Positions 1 to 8,622 of a DNA stretch of 64,000 bases are shown here, piece after piece. This DNA comes from Pandoraea iniqua (GTDB lineage Bacteria > Pseudomonadota > Gammaproteobacteria > Burkholderiales > Burkholderiaceae). The DNA lies in assembly GCF_902459685.1 (NCBI RefSeq), contig NZ_CABPSF010000004.1:248001-312000 (forward strand), written 5' to 3'. The notes under the pieces are model-generated. The model saw nothing but the letters and a program-made list of their open reading frames with translations. It had not been told where the DNA came from and searched no databases. How positions within the stretch are numbered: position 1 is the stretch's first letter; every line of letters starts with the position of its first letter. Made by a program: the position numbers and the translations under genes.

Positions 1-39
1 CAGCAAGGCGTGCGACTGACCTTCACTGCGCCATTCTGA
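1..39 (+). CDS. C-terminal end of an unidentified protein (partial)
   Basis: The window opens in a reading frame that ends with residues GVRLTFTAPF and a TGA at 37-39. A clear Rho-independent terminator lies about 50 bases downstream, which fits the end of a plus-strand gene. Too little is present to name the family, and the frame itself is inferred only from the plausible ending and the terminator. Confidence 0.4.
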   Translation, partial: QQGVRLTFTAPF

Positions 40-87
40 GCGATGAGGGGGCTGGGTCGATAAGCCCGTAGCACCTGTAGAACGAGA

Positions 88-117
88 AAGGCCAGCCCGT
101 GAGGCTGGCCTTTTTTC
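88..117 (+). terminator. Rho-independent terminator
   Basis: A perfect 8-bp stem, GGCCAGCC and GGCTGGCC, with a 5-base loop is followed by six T on the plus strand. The A-run on the left side is short, so it mainly serves the plus-strand gene that ends at 39. It also sits at the 3' end of the minus-strand gene that stops at 120. Confidence 0.85.
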
Positions 118-119
118 GT

Positions 120-452
120 TTAATCCAACGCAGGTTCTTCCGCGACCTTCCGTTGTTGCAACCGGCGGAAGAAGGCGGCGTTGTGAACGTCGGCGACGTC
201 GAACACGCTATCGGCGGCGCGCATGACGGCGGCATTGAACAGCATGCGCGTCTCTGCCTGACAGGCTGCCGTGCCACCTTGCGCCGCGACCTGTCGGGCA
301 ATTTCACCGATCATCGCGCGCTTGATGACGTCGAACGAGGCGTCCGGGTGTCCGTCGAGATGATTCATGTGGGCGAGCAGCATTCCCAACACCTGCGCGT
401 GAACGAGTTCGGCGGCCCGTTGCTCCATGGCCAGTACGTCATTTTCAGTCAT
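120..452 (-). CDS. Hypothetical protein, 110 aa
   Basis: No family was recognised. The frame begins MTENDVLAMEQRAAELVHAQ and continues as a mostly alpha-helical soluble protein without signal peptide or membrane segment. It carries a short histidine/methionine-rich stretch (MLLAHMNHLDGH) and two cysteine-free ends. I chose the ATG at 450-452 because the extra N-terminal residues of the longer frame are Arg-rich and look non-coding; a G-rich stretch lies upstream at Shine-Dalgarno distance. It is a single gene, convergent with the upstream gene end and divergent from the chemoreceptor at 747. Function is unknown. Confidence 0.55.
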   Translation of the reverse strand: MTENDVLAMEQRAAELVHAQVLGMLLAHMNHLDGHPDASFDVIKRAMIGEIARQVAAQGGTAACQAETRMLFNAAVMRAADSVFDVADVHNAAFFRRLQQRKVAEEPALD

Positions 453-623
453 GAGTACCCCCGATGAACGATAAGTTGTGCGAAGGGAAGCGATGCCAGC
501 ATAGCACCGCCGGTGGGGCCTCGCTCGCGGCCACATGGACGCCACATTGACGCCGCCCGTGAGATTTCCCCGGGATTTCCGCGAAATGGCGCTCCCCTTT
601 TTGGCAGGTTTCGGGTTAACACC

Positions 624-649
624 TAAAGTTTCGCCGGGTCTGGCCGTAA
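624..649 (+). promoter_or_regulatory. Sigma-28 (FliA) type flagellar-class promoter
   Basis: TAAAGTTT at 624-631 is followed after exactly 11 bases by GCCGTAA at 643-649. The enterobacterial FliA consensus is TAAAGTTT-N11-GCCGATAA, so the -35 half is perfect and the -10 half lacks one base. It lies about 100 bases before a methyl-accepting chemotaxis gene, the expected class of FliA target. Confidence 0.8.
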
Positions 650-746
650 GTCATGAGGTGGAACCTCCCACCTAGTGGAACCGGTGGCCTGGGGCGCCGG
701 TTCTGGTCTTTGAACTCCTAGCCGCAGGCCTGCCAGTCCATTCAGC

Positions 747-2627
747 ATGACAGTATCTTCGCTTAGAACACGGATCATCCTGATCGCGTGTGCCACCGTC
801 GTCGGTGCGCTGATTCTCTCCGGCATTACTACCTACCTCATCGTGCGCACCAGCATGATGTCGACCATTTCCAACACGCTCGACGCCGTGGCGCGCGGCA
901 ACACCCTCGCCGTCGAGCGCTGGGCGGCAGCCAAGGGCCAGTCGGTCGTCGGCACGGCAGCCGCCGTCGAAAAGGGCGAGCAGGGCGTTGCGCTCACCAA
1001 GTTGCTTGGCACAACCAACGGCTTCCCGATCTCGAGCATCGGCTGGAGCGACAAGTCTTACTTCTCGAGCGGCCCCACGCCGCCCGACTACGATCCGACG
1101 GCACGCCCCTGGTACAAGGGCGCCACCGGCGCGGGCAAGCTGACGGTCGTCAAGCCGTACGCCGATATCGCTTCGGGCAAGCTCTACGTGTCGTTCGCCG
1201 CGCCGATTCTGCGTGACGGCCAGACGCTCGGCGCGGTGAGTGGCGCCGTGCCGCTCGACGCCGTGCAGGAAGTCGTCAAGGCCGTGCATCCCACGCCGTC
1301 GAGTCTCGCCTTCGTGGTCTCGCGCGACGGTCTCGTGATTGCCCACCCCGACGAGAAGCTGATGCTCAAGCAGTCGAGCGATCTCGCACAAGCCCTCACG
1401 CCCGACGCACTCGCCAGCCTCGAACGCGCCAAAGACCCGATGGAAGTGCAGTTGGGCGGCGACGCCAAGCTGCTCAAGGTGCAGCCGGTGCCGGGCACCG
1501 ACTGGCTCTTCGTGGTCGCTCTCGACAAGGCCGAAGCTACCGCGGGGCTGTCGCAAGTGCTTAGCGCGACCATCGTCACGCTGATCGTGCTTACGCTGTG
1601 CGCCATCGGTATCGCGAGCTTCTTCACGTCGCAGGCGTTCAAACGCCTGTCGCAAGTGCGCGACGCGATGGACACCATCGGCTCGGGCGGCGGCGATCTG
1701 ACGCGCCGCCTCGATGTCGTCGGCAACGACGAAGTGGCCCATATCTCGCGATCGTTCAACGCGTTTGTCGACAAGATCAGCACGGTGATGATCGACGTGC
1801 GCTCCGGGGTGCATGGCATGACCTCGGCGACGAGCGAGATCGAAATGGGTAATCGCGATCTGTCGCAACGCACCGAAGCATCGGCAGGCACGTTGCAGGA
1901 AACGTCGGCTGCCCTGACCGAGCTGACGGCCAGCGTGAAGCAGACGGCCGAAGCCGCCGAGCACGCGACGCGTCTGGCCAACGACGCGAGCGAAGCCGCT
2001 GCACGCGGCGGCGACGTCGTCATGGGGGCCGTCACGACGATGAGCGAAATTGCGCAGTCGTCGGAGCGCATCACCGAGATCATCAGCGTGATCGACGGCA
2101 TCGCGTTCCAGACGAACATTCTGGCGCTGAACGCTGCCGTGGAAGCGGCGCGCGCCGGCGAGCAGGGCCGTGGCTTTGCGGTGGTGGCGGGTGAAGTGCG
2201 CACGCTTGCGCAACGCAGTGCGGCAGCCGCGCAAGAGATCAAGACGCTCATCGAAGCGTCGGTGCAGAACGTCAAGAGCGGCACGCAACGCGTGCAGGCG
2301 GCGGGCAATAACATGGGCGAGATCGTCGATGGCATCGGCCGTGTGCGTCGTCTGATCGTGGAAATCCACAGCGCGATGACCGAGCAAAGCACGGGCATTA
2401 GCCAGATCGATCGCAGCGTGGCGGAAATGGATCAATCGACGCAGCAAAATGCCGCGCTGGTGGAAGAATCCGCCGCCGCATCGGCCATGTTGAGCGAGCA
2501 GGCCCGCAATCTCGCCGATACGGTTGCGCTGTTCCAACTGCGCGAGCATAGCCGTCACGGCGTGACGGTCATGCACACGCGCACGGGGCCGGGTTCGCAT
2601 CGCGACGAACCGGCGCTCGCGGCGTAA
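747..2627 (+). CDS. Methyl-accepting chemotaxis protein with dCACHE sensor
   Basis: A 626-residue inner-membrane chemoreceptor. Residues 8-33 form the first membrane helix, about 34-270 a periplasmic double-CACHE ligand-binding domain ([11 protein letters not shown]), about 272-292 the second helix, then a HAMP domain (about 293-350) and the cytoplasmic signalling domain. The hairpin tip is the conserved stretch around [20 protein letters not shown], which contacts CheA and CheW. No C-terminal CheR-docking pentapeptide (NWETF type) is present. The sensor has the Tyr, Arg, Trp, Tyr positions of amino-acid-binding dCACHE domains, but the usual Asp in the later GxxGxDI strand reads GAVSGAVP, so the ligand may differ. 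Transcription is probably by sigma-28. Confidence 0.95.
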   Translation: MTVSSLRTRIILIACATVVGALILSGITTYLIVRTSMMSTISNTLDAVARGNTLAVERWAAAKGQSVVGTAAAVEKGEQGVALTKLLGTTNGFPISSIGWSDKSYFSSGPTPPDYDPTARPWYKGATGAGKLTVVKPYADIASGKLYVSFAAPILRDGQTLGAVSGAVPLDAVQEVVKAVHPTPSSLAFVVSRDGLVIAHPDEKLMLKQSSDLAQALTPDALASLERAKDPMEVQLGGDAKLLKVQPVPGTDWLFVVALDKAEATAGLSQVLSATIVTLIVLTLCAIGIASFFTSQAFKRLSQVRDAMDTIGSGGGDLTRRLDVVGNDEVAHISRSFNAFVDKISTVMIDVRSGVHGMTSATSEIEMGNRDLSQRTEASAGTLQETSAALTELTASVKQTAEAAEHATRLANDASEAAARGGDVVMGAVTTMSEIAQSSERITEIISVIDGIAFQTNILALNAAVEAARAGEQGRGFAVVAGEVRTLAQRSAAAAQEIKTLIEASVQNVKSGTQRVQAAGNNMGEIVDGIGRVRRLIVEIHSAMTEQSTGISQIDRSVAEMDQSTQQNAALVEESAAASAMLSEQARNLADTVALFQLREHSRHGVTVMHTRTGPGSHRDEPALAA

Positions 2628-2673
2628 GCCGAAGCCACTTACCTACGTCTCCTGAGTCGGCAGCCAACGAACC

Positions 2674-2690
2674 GGCGGTGATTTACCGCC
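2674..2690 (+). terminator. Short hairpin after chemoreceptor, weak terminator
   Basis: GGCGGT and ACCGCC form a 6-bp stem with a 5-base loop about 50 bases after the receptor stop. No T-run follows, so termination by this element alone is doubtful. Confidence 0.3.
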
Positions 2691-2710
2691 ATTCGTCATC
2701 GCGCTGCCCG

Positions 2711-2751
2711 CCCGCCAGATTTTGTCGCAGAATAGGACACTGTCTGGCGGG
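2711..2751. repeat. Inverted repeat upstream of the GFA-family gene
   Basis: CCCGCCAGA (2711-2719) and TCTGGCGGG (2743-2751) are perfect 9-bp inverted arms separated by 23 bases. They sit 29 bases before the GFA-family ATG, where they could be a leader hairpin or a binding site. No T-run follows, so a terminator is unlikely. Confidence 0.4.
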
Positions 2752-2779
2752 TATCTCATCTTTATTCAGGAGACACATC

Positions 2780-3136
2780 ATGACGACTCAGCAATACCAA
2801 GGTGGCTGTCATTGCGGCGAATTGCGATTTTCTGTAAATATTGATTTGTCCAAAACAATTGCGTGCAATTGTTCGATTTGCAAAAAACGTGGATTGATTC
2901 TCGCATTTGCGCCACGCGGTGAATTCACGCAGACGTCCGGTGTGGATTCGAATCGCGAATACCTCTTCAATAAACATCTGATTCACCATCAGTTCTGCCA
3001 GAAGTGCGGCGTCGAAGCGTTTGCCTTCGGCGAGATGCCCGACGGCACGAAGATGGCGGCAGTCAACGTACGCTGCATCGACGGCATCGATCTCGATACC
3101 GTGCACCCAACGCCCGTCGATGGTGCCAGTTTGTAA
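2780..3136 (+). CDS. GFA-family (CENP-V/GFA domain) protein
   Basis: A 118-residue member of the glutathione-dependent formaldehyde-activating enzyme (GFA) family, a zinc-binding beta-tent fold. The cysteine pattern is diagnostic: GGCHCGELRF near residues 8-17, CNCSICKKRG near 33-42, and FCQKCGVEAFAFG near 73-85. Most small GFA proteins have no proven substrate, so a role in formaldehyde or other thiol chemistry is only a family-level guess. The ATG at 2780 has CAGGAGA seven bases upstream. The gene and its flanks (about 2800-3390) are visibly richer in A/T than the neighbours, with AAA, ATT and TGT codons, which suggests acquisition by transfer. A strong terminator follows. Confidence 0.88.
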   Translation: MTTQQYQGGCHCGELRFSVNIDLSKTIACNCSICKKRGLILAFAPRGEFTQTSGVDSNREYLFNKHLIHHQFCQKCGVEAFAFGEMPDGTKMAAVNVRCIDGIDLDTVHPTPVDGASL

Positions 3137-3242
3137 TTGCATCTCATTCCGAATTTCTCTTAATAGACGGAATCGTATATTTAAGCGGATACCATTATTT
3201 GGATTTTGCTGATGATGGTTTGTCATGCAAAACCGGAAAACG

Positions 3243-3269
3243 AAACGGCGCATCAATCGCGCCGTTTTT
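3243..3269 (+). terminator. Rho-independent terminator after GFA gene
   Basis: Perfect 9-bp arms AAACGGCGC and GCGCCGTTT with a 7-base loop run into five T. The A-run on the left arm also lets it work on the other strand. Confidence 0.85.
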
Positions 3270-3391
3270 AATTTCCAGAAATATTGTGAAAGTCATTCCG
3301 TGGGAATCAAGGGATTATTGACTCAAGATTATTGAATGGACTTCCGTTATGCCATGCGATTGTTCGTGTTTTATCGCATTCTGGAGTTGGC

Positions 3392-4987
3392 ATGAAGTTC
3401 TTGGGTAGTCTCAAAATCGGCACGCGCCTGAGCATCGGGTTCGCCGTCACGCTGTTGCTGCTGTGCATCGTGGGCGGTATGGCGGTGTATCAGGCATCCC
3501 GCATTTACGGTGGCACACGCGATCTCGCCGACAACTGGCTGCCCAGCGTGCAGTCGCTCGGCACCGTGCAGGTCGGCGCCAATGCGGCACGACGCGCCAC
3601 GCTGGCCGTGCTGTTGACCACGGTGGAACAGAGCCGGATCGACGAGACGAACAAGCGCGTAGCGGCCATCGAGCTGGTCAACAAGACGCTTTCGGCTTAC
3701 GGCAGTCTGGTGGCCTCCGATGAGGACCGCCGTGCCTACGAGGCCGTGCGCGAAGCATGGGCCAACTACCTCGCGATCGACAATCGCATCGCTGAACTGG
3801 CCAAGGGCGACGAGGCCGCGCAGGGGCAGGCGCGCACGCTCGCCATGACCGAGGCGGTGCAGTCTTTCGCCGTGCTCAGCCAGAAACTCACTGAACACGT
3901 TGCGGTGAATCGTGCGGGTTCGGTGGCGGCGGGCGATGCCGCAGCCGCCGACTATCACGCGGCGTTTATCGCGACCATTGTGTTGATCGTGCTGGCGCTC
4001 GGCGTGAACATCGTCATCGCGCTGGTCATCACCCGCTCGATCACGGTGCCGATCGGCCGCTGCGTCGACATTGCGCAGACGGTGGCACGCGGCGACCTCA
4101 GTTCGCGCATCGATGTGCATGGACAAGACGAGCTCGCGCTGTTGCTCGGCTCGCTGCGCGACATGAACGGCAAGCTGGCACAGGTGGTCGGGCAGGTGCG
4201 CAACACCAGCGAGAGCATTGCGACCGGCTCGGCCCAGATCGCGGCGGGCAATACCGATCTGTCGTCGCGCACCGAGCAGCAAGCGGCGTCGCTCGAAGAG
4301 ACGGCGGCCAGCATGGAAGAGCTCACGACGACGGTCAAGCAGAACGCCGATAACGCCGAGCAGGGCAATGTGCTCGCCTCGAACGCGTCGCAGATCGCCC
4401 TGCGCGGTGGCGACGTGGTGCGTCAGGTGGTCGAGACGATGCGCGAGATTTCGGAAGGATCATCGCGCGTGGGCGACATCACCAGCGTGATCGAAGGCAT
4501 CGCCTTCCAGACCAATATCCTTGCGCTGAACGCCGCCGTGGAAGCGGCGCGTGCCGGTGAGCAAGGCCGTGGCTTTGCCGTGGTGGCGGGCGAAGTGCGC
4601 ACGCTGGCCCAGCGCAGCGCCAATGCGGCCAAGGAGATCAAGGAGTTGATCGACGCGTCGACCCGTCAGGTGAACGAAGGCGCGAAGCTCGTCTCGGAAG
4701 CCGGCACGACGATGGACGAAGTGGTGCAGGCGGTCAAGCGTGTAACCGATCTGATGGCGGAAATTGCGGCGGCGTCGACGGAGCAGCGCACCGGCATCGA
4801 GCAGGTCAATCAGGCAGTGATGCAGATGGATACGGTCACGCAGCAGAACGCGGCGCTGGTGGAAGAAGCCTCGGCGGCGGCGCAGTCGATGGCAGCGCAG
4901 TCGAGCGGCCTGCGCGAGCTGGTGTCGATCTTCAAGCTCGATGGCGCGGCCAATCAGTCCAACGCGCCGCATCGCTTGTCCGCCTGA
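3392..4987 (+). CDS. Methyl-accepting chemotaxis protein, 4-helix-bundle sensor
   Basis: A 531-residue chemoreceptor of the Tar-like class. Residues about 11-32 are the first membrane helix, 33-190 a four-helix-bundle periplasmic sensor (4HB_MCP type), and about 191-212 the second helix. A HAMP domain starts at [21 protein letters not shown] and the signalling domain contains the conserved tip [20 protein letters not shown]. No CheR-docking pentapeptide is visible at the C-terminus (HRLSA). I chose ATG 3392, with CTGGAG six bases before it, over the frame's upstream start at 3332, whose extra residues look non-coding. The ligand cannot be predicted. It is the same orientation as the dCACHE receptor but separated from it by the GFA gene and its terminator. 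Confidence 0.95.
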   Translation: MKFLGSLKIGTRLSIGFAVTLLLLCIVGGMAVYQASRIYGGTRDLADNWLPSVQSLGTVQVGANAARRATLAVLLTTVEQSRIDETNKRVAAIELVNKTLSAYGSLVASDEDRRAYEAVREAWANYLAIDNRIAELAKGDEAAQGQARTLAMTEAVQSFAVLSQKLTEHVAVNRAGSVAAGDAAAADYHAAFIATIVLIVLALGVNIVIALVITRSITVPIGRCVDIAQTVARGDLSSRIDVHGQDELALLLGSLRDMNGKLAQVVGQVRNTSESIATGSAQIAAGNTDLSSRTEQQAASLEETAASMEELTTTVKQNADNAEQGNVLASNASQIALRGGDVVRQVVETMREISEGSSRVGDITSVIEGIAFQTNILALNAAVEAARAGEQGRGFAVVAGEVRTLAQRSANAAKEIKELIDASTRQVNEGAKLVSEAGTTMDEVVQAVKRVTDLMAEIAAASTEQRTGIEQVNQAVMQMDTVTQQNAALVEEASAAAQSMAAQSSGLRELVSIFKLDGAANQSNAPHRLSA

Positions 4988-5003
4988 CGTTTTCGAGCGG
5001 CCA

Positions 5004-5040
5004 ATAAAAAGCGGCTCGCCGACGTCAGCCGGCGAACCGC
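5004..5040 (-). terminator. Rho-independent terminator, minus strand
   Basis: Read on the minus strand, GCGGTTCGCCG and CGGCGAGCCGC pair (one G-T) and are followed by a run of five T. The closest minus-strand gene is the CoA-transferase that stops at 5272, leaving an unusually long 3' untranslated region of about 230 bases. Confidence 0.75.
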
Positions 5041-5216
5041 GAATGCCAGAACGCTCTCACCAGCGTCCGGCCCACGGGACCGCATGCGTCCCATGTTCTT
5101 TCTGCCGCGACGTTGGCGCGGGCGTATCTCGCTCGGCGGCACGAGGTTCGTGCGGCCGTCACCGGCAACTGGCCGCCTGCCCCCCGGCGTGGCGGCCGTT
5201 GCCTTGTCGATTGTCT

Positions 5217-5252
5217 TGCGTGCGTTAGTGCGTGCGTTGGTGCGTGCGCGCG
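5217..5252. repeat. 12-bp tandem repeat, three units
   Basis: TGCGTGCGTTAG, TGCGTGCGTTGG and TGCGTGCGCGCG follow each other directly, trailing into a partial fourth unit to 5260. They lie in the 3' untranslated region of the CoA-transferase gene, between its stop and its terminator. No coding frame is supported here. Confidence 0.8.
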
Positions 5253-5271
5253 TGCGCGTGACCGGCGGCGC

Positions 5272-6768
5272 TTACTGGCCTGCGAGCATCGACCCGCGAT
5301 CGCGCAGGTTGATGTGCATCTCGAAGGCGCGTTCCAGCGCATGCGGCGTGTGGCCGCCGTAACGCAGCGCGTCGCGGTAGTAGTCGCGCAGTACATCGCG
5401 ATACGACGGATGGGCGCAGCGATCGATCACCAGATTCACGCGCTCGCGCGGTGCGAGCGTGCGCAGATCGGCGAGCCCTTGCTCCGTCACGATGATGTCG
5501 ACGTCGTGCTCGTTATGATCGACGTGCGGCACCATTGGCACGATGCTGGAAATCTTGCCGTCCTTCGCAATCGACTTGGTGGCGAAGATGGCCATGCGTG
5601 CGTTGCGCGCAAAGTCGCCTGACCCCCCGATGCCGTTCATCATGTGCGTGCCGCCCACGTGGGTGGAGTTCACGTTGCCGTAGATATCGGCTTCTAGCGC
5701 GGTGTTCAGCGCAATCAATCCCAAGCGGCGAATGACTTCCGGATGGTTGCTCACCTCCTGCGGGCGCAGTACGAGCTTGTCGCGATAGCGTTCGAGATTG
5801 CCGAACACCCGATCCTGCACGGCTTGCGAGACGGTGATCGACGAGCCCGAGGCGAACACCATCTTGCCGGCGTCCATCAGTTCGAACGTGGAGTCTTGCA
5901 GCACTTCCGAGTACATCGTGAGCTGCTCGAACGGCGAATCGATGAAGCCCGTGAGCACGGCGTTGGCGATGGTGCCGATGCCGGATTGCAGCGCGGGCAG
6001 CGTGCGGGGCAGGCGCCCGCGCGAGACTTCGTGCTGGAAGAATTCGATGAGATGACCGGCAATGCGTTGCGTATCGGCATCGGCGGGCAGGGCGTTGGAG
6101 GCGCTGTCCGGCGTGTCGGTAATGACGATGGCGGCGATCTTCTCGGGGGCGATCTTCACGGCGGATGTGCCGACACGGTCACGCACGTCGACGATCGGCA
6201 GCGGCGAGCGATGCGGGCGCTGTCCGGGGATCCAGATATCGTGCAGGCCTTCGAACGCGAGCGGCTGCGCGAGGTTGATCTCCACGATGACCTTGTCGGC
6301 GAGGATCGCGAAGCTCGCAGAGTTGCCGACCGACGAACTGGGCACGAGGCCGCCGTCTTCGGTGATGGCCACGGCTTCGATCACGGCCACGTCCAGCTTG
6401 CCGAACTGACCGGCACGCAGGAATTCGACGGTTTCGGACAGATGCTGGTCGACAAACATGACTTCGCCGCGATTGATCGCGCTGCGCAGTGTGGTGTCGA
6501 CTTGAAACGGCAGGCGCTTGGCCAGCACACCGGCTTCGGTCAGGGTCTTGTCGGAATCGTGGCCGAGCGACGCACCGGTGATGAGCGTGAGCTTCATCGG
6601 GTGGGCTTTGGCACGCTTGGCGAGCGCAATGGGCATGTCCTTGGCGTCGCCGGCGCGGGTGAACCCGCTCATGCCGACCACCATGCCGTCACCGATCAGC
6701 CGGGCGGCATCGTCGGCGCTCATCACCCGGTCGCGTAGCGACGCCAGGCGGATGCGGTCTTCATACAT
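5272..6768 (-). CDS. Acetyl-CoA hydrolase / succinyl-CoA:acetate CoA-transferase family
   Basis: A 498-residue cytoplasmic class I CoA-transferase of the Ach1/ScpC/AarC family. These enzymes move CoA between succinyl-, acetyl- or propionyl-CoA and a carboxylate, or hydrolyse acetyl-CoA. Family signatures are the probable catalytic glutamate in MYSEVLQD (E288), the GIGGSGDFARNA loop and the C-terminal EQGLADLRTLAPRERV block. Length is as in E. coli ScpC. ATG 6766-6768 has AGGAG upstream; the longer frame adds an Arg/Lys-rich tail. It is divergent from a LysR regulator at 7004 with palindromes between them. The substrate pair cannot be read from sequence; a link to the propionate genes at 35-45 kb is possible but not shown. 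Confidence 0.92.
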   Translation of the reverse strand: MYEDRIRLASLRDRVMSADDAARLIGDGMVVGMSGFTRAGDAKDMPIALAKRAKAHPMKLTLITGASLGHDSDKTLTEAGVLAKRLPFQVDTTLRSAINRGEVMFVDQHLSETVEFLRAGQFGKLDVAVIEAVAITEDGGLVPSSSVGNSASFAILADKVIVEINLAQPLAFEGLHDIWIPGQRPHRSPLPIVDVRDRVGTSAVKIAPEKIAAIVITDTPDSASNALPADADTQRIAGHLIEFFQHEVSRGRLPRTLPALQSGIGTIANAVLTGFIDSPFEQLTMYSEVLQDSTFELMDAGKMVFASGSSITVSQAVQDRVFGNLERYRDKLVLRPQEVSNHPEVIRRLGLIALNTALEADIYGNVNSTHVGGTHMMNGIGGSGDFARNARMAIFATKSIAKDGKISSIVPMVPHVDHNEHDVDIIVTEQGLADLRTLAPRERVNLVIDRCAHPSYRDVLRDYYRDALRYGGHTPHALERAFEMHINLRDRGSMLAGQ

Positions 6769-6919
6769 CGTGAGGCTCCTCGTCTCTTTCTTATCCGATC
6801 TTCCGGTCCGCATTCCGCCGCTTGAGGCTGAACTCGGCCGATGGATCGATTTGACGCAACGGCGGTGGGTACACCTGTCACGCTTGACTCGAAGTGTATT
6901 GACCCATCGGCCACATTTC

Positions 6920-6959
6920 CAATATATTGAAAGCGTTGTTTGAATACTTTTAATGTATT
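6920..6959. promoter_or_regulatory. Candidate LysR operator region (two palindromes)
   Basis: CAATATATTG at 6920-6929 is a perfect palindrome, and AATAC (6943-6947) with GTATT (6955-6959) form a second dyad. Both are in AT-rich sequence just before the LysR start and between the two divergent genes, the usual location of LysR sites. Confidence 0.55.
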
Positions 6960-7003
6960 GAAATGGTTAGCCCTTATGGGGCTGGGCTGACGCGGGAGTG
7001 GAT

Positions 7004-7930
7004 ATGGAATTGCGGCATTTGCAATATTTCATTGCGGTCGCCGAAGAGCGGCATTTCACCCGCGCTGCGGCGCGTGTGGGCATTCAGCAGCCGCCGCTCA
7101 GCCTTCAGATCAAGCAGTTGGAGGAAGAACTGGGCGGCCCGCTATTCGTCCGGCTGCCGCGCGATGTCGTGCTGACGGAATTGGGGGAGGCGTTTTTGCC
7201 GGAGGCGCGGCACATTCTCGAGCGCGTCGCGCGGGTGAAGCGGCAGATGCAGCAGATATCGCGAGGCGATGCGGGCCATATCCGGATTGGCTTTGCCGGG
7301 GCGACTTACTTCGAGCCGAGCATTCCGGCATGGATTCGTGATTTCCGGGCGCGCTATCCGGACGTGCAACTGCATCCGCAGCAAAGCAATACGGCAAGTC
7401 TGCTGGCGGCATTGGTGAACGAGGAGGTCGACGCGGCGTTCGTGCGCACGCCGGTCGATGCGCCGCCGGGCATCGTGAGCGTGCCGGTGGTGGATGAAGC
7501 GATGATGCTGGTGCTGCCGCTGGGGCATCCGATGTGCGCCCGCGAGCGTGTCCCGCTCGCGGCGCTGGCACAGGACGAATTCATCCTGTTGCCGCGCGAG
7601 ATCAGTCCGGCGCTGTATGACCGTACGATTGCCGCGTGCGAGGCGGCCGGGTTCCGGCCGAAACTGGGGCAGGAGGCGCCACAGATCACGTCGATCGTGC
7701 CGATGGTCGCGGCGGGCTTCGGGGTGTCGCTGGTGCCCGCGTCAGTGAGCCAGATTCGTACACCGGGGATGGGCTTCTGGCCCATTGACGCCGAGATGGG
7801 CGAGGTGCCGCGTGCGCCGATCAGCCTCGCGTTTCGCGCCGCCCATGGCTCGGCGGCACTCGGTCACTTTATTGCGATGTCGCCGTCGGGGTTGCCGACC
7901 AGTGATGGTGCCGGAGCGCCGCTTGTCTGA
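7004..7930 (+). CDS. LysR-family transcriptional regulator
   Basis: A 308-residue LysR-type regulator. The N-terminal winged helix-turn-helix (about residues 1-60) reads LRHLQYFIAVAEERHFTRAA and continues RVGIQQPPLSLQIKQLEEEL; the rest is the periplasmic-binding-protein-like effector domain. ATG 7004 is preferred over the in-frame GTG at 6998 because GGGAG lies 5-6 bases before it. It is divergent from the CoA-transferase gene and probably controls it. The 3' end overlaps the convergent gene ending at 7864 by 67 bases. The effector is unknown. Confidence 0.93.
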   Translation: MELRHLQYFIAVAEERHFTRAAARVGIQQPPLSLQIKQLEEELGGPLFVRLPRDVVLTELGEAFLPEARHILERVARVKRQMQQISRGDAGHIRIGFAGATYFEPSIPAWIRDFRARYPDVQLHPQQSNTASLLAALVNEEVDAAFVRTPVDAPPGIVSVPVVDEAMMLVLPLGHPMCARERVPLAALAQDEFILLPREISPALYDRTIAACEAAGFRPKLGQEAPQITSIVPMVAAGFGVSLVPASVSQIRTPGMGFWPIDAEMGEVPRAPISLAFRAAHGSAALGHFIAMSPSGLPTSDGAGAPLV

Positions 7931-8424
7931 TCGCCCGCGGGCTTGGCTTTGTCGGCAATGACGTTGGTTATTTCGTTGGCGGCAAGCGCGCCGGGCGAAC
8001 CGGCCGCAGGGCTAATCGCGGGCGATGCGGCAATCACCCGCGTGGGCGCCAGCACCATCCCGTTGAGCGAGCGGCCCGTGCTGCTGGAGTGGCCGCCGTC
8101 GGCATAGTCGCCATAGCCACGATGGCTCGGGCTGGTGACGGCATCCGCACGTGTCGGCAACCAGCCTTTTACGCGCAGTTGGTTCACCAGCATGGGATGA
8201 ATCAGCAGCGAGTAGAGCAGGCAAGTGAGCGGCAGCGAGACTACCAGCGCCGACTCGTCCCAGACGAACGCCGGACCCAGCGCAAGCACCACCCAGATGA
8301 GCGCGTGCCAGCCAAAACCGTGCGCCAAGAGGTAAAGCGGGCCGAGGAAGAACGCCGCCACGCACGACAGGTAGGTGATCTCCACGACGTCCCCGCTTGC
8401 CGGGTTGCGAAATTTGAGTGTCAT
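7864..8424 (-). CDS. Small membrane protein, DUF2628-like N-terminus
   Basis: A 186-residue protein. The first part (FRNPASGDVVEITYLSCVAAFFLGPLYLL in outline, residues about 4-33) and two further hydrophobic segments (about 40-70 and 70-85) give three probable membrane helices. The layout of a short polar start and an aromatic-rich FFLGPLYLLxxG segment resembles DUF2628 proteins. The C-terminal 100 residues are polar, Ala/Ser/Pro-rich and probably disordered. Start ATG 8422-8424 was chosen by homology of the start region; the Shine-Dalgarno is poor. It is convergent with and overlaps the end of the LysR gene. Role unknown. Confidence 0.7.
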   Translation of the reverse strand: MTLKFRNPASGDVVEITYLSCVAAFFLGPLYLLAHGFGWHALIWVVLALGPAFVWDESALVVSLPLTCLLYSLLIHPMLVNQLRVKGWLPTRADAVTSPSHRGYGDYADGGHSSSTGRSLNGMVLAPTRVIAASPAISPAAGSPGALAANEITNVIADKAKPAGDQTSGAPAPSLVGNPDGDIAIK

Positions 8425-8622
8425 CGCGAAGTGGGGGGACGTTGGTGAGCAAAAACTCACGTTACACGAGCGACGACCCCATTTCGTCCTACCCCGTCCT
8501 ATCCCTTTTTTCGCCCTCCCGCCCTCAAGTCATGTGGCAATCCGATGTATTTGAGCGCCGGCAACTTGCGGTGGAACAGGTAGGCTACACTGCGACCATG
8601 CCCCGTCGGGATCCGGGGCCCT

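Noticed and set aside
672-2600. 642-codon minus-strand frame antisense to the first chemoreceptor
   Set aside because: His/Arg-rich composition with no motif; the plus strand encodes a complete chemoreceptor. A high-GC third-codon-position artefact.
3323-3350. Possible sigma-28 promoter before the second chemoreceptor (TCAAGATT, TCCGTTAT)
   Set aside because: Several mismatches and a 12-base spacer; too weak compared with the near-perfect site at 624.
5743-6738. 331-codon plus-strand frame antisense to the CoA-transferase
   Set aside because: Gly/His/Arg-rich shadow; the minus-strand enzyme is full length with its family motifs.
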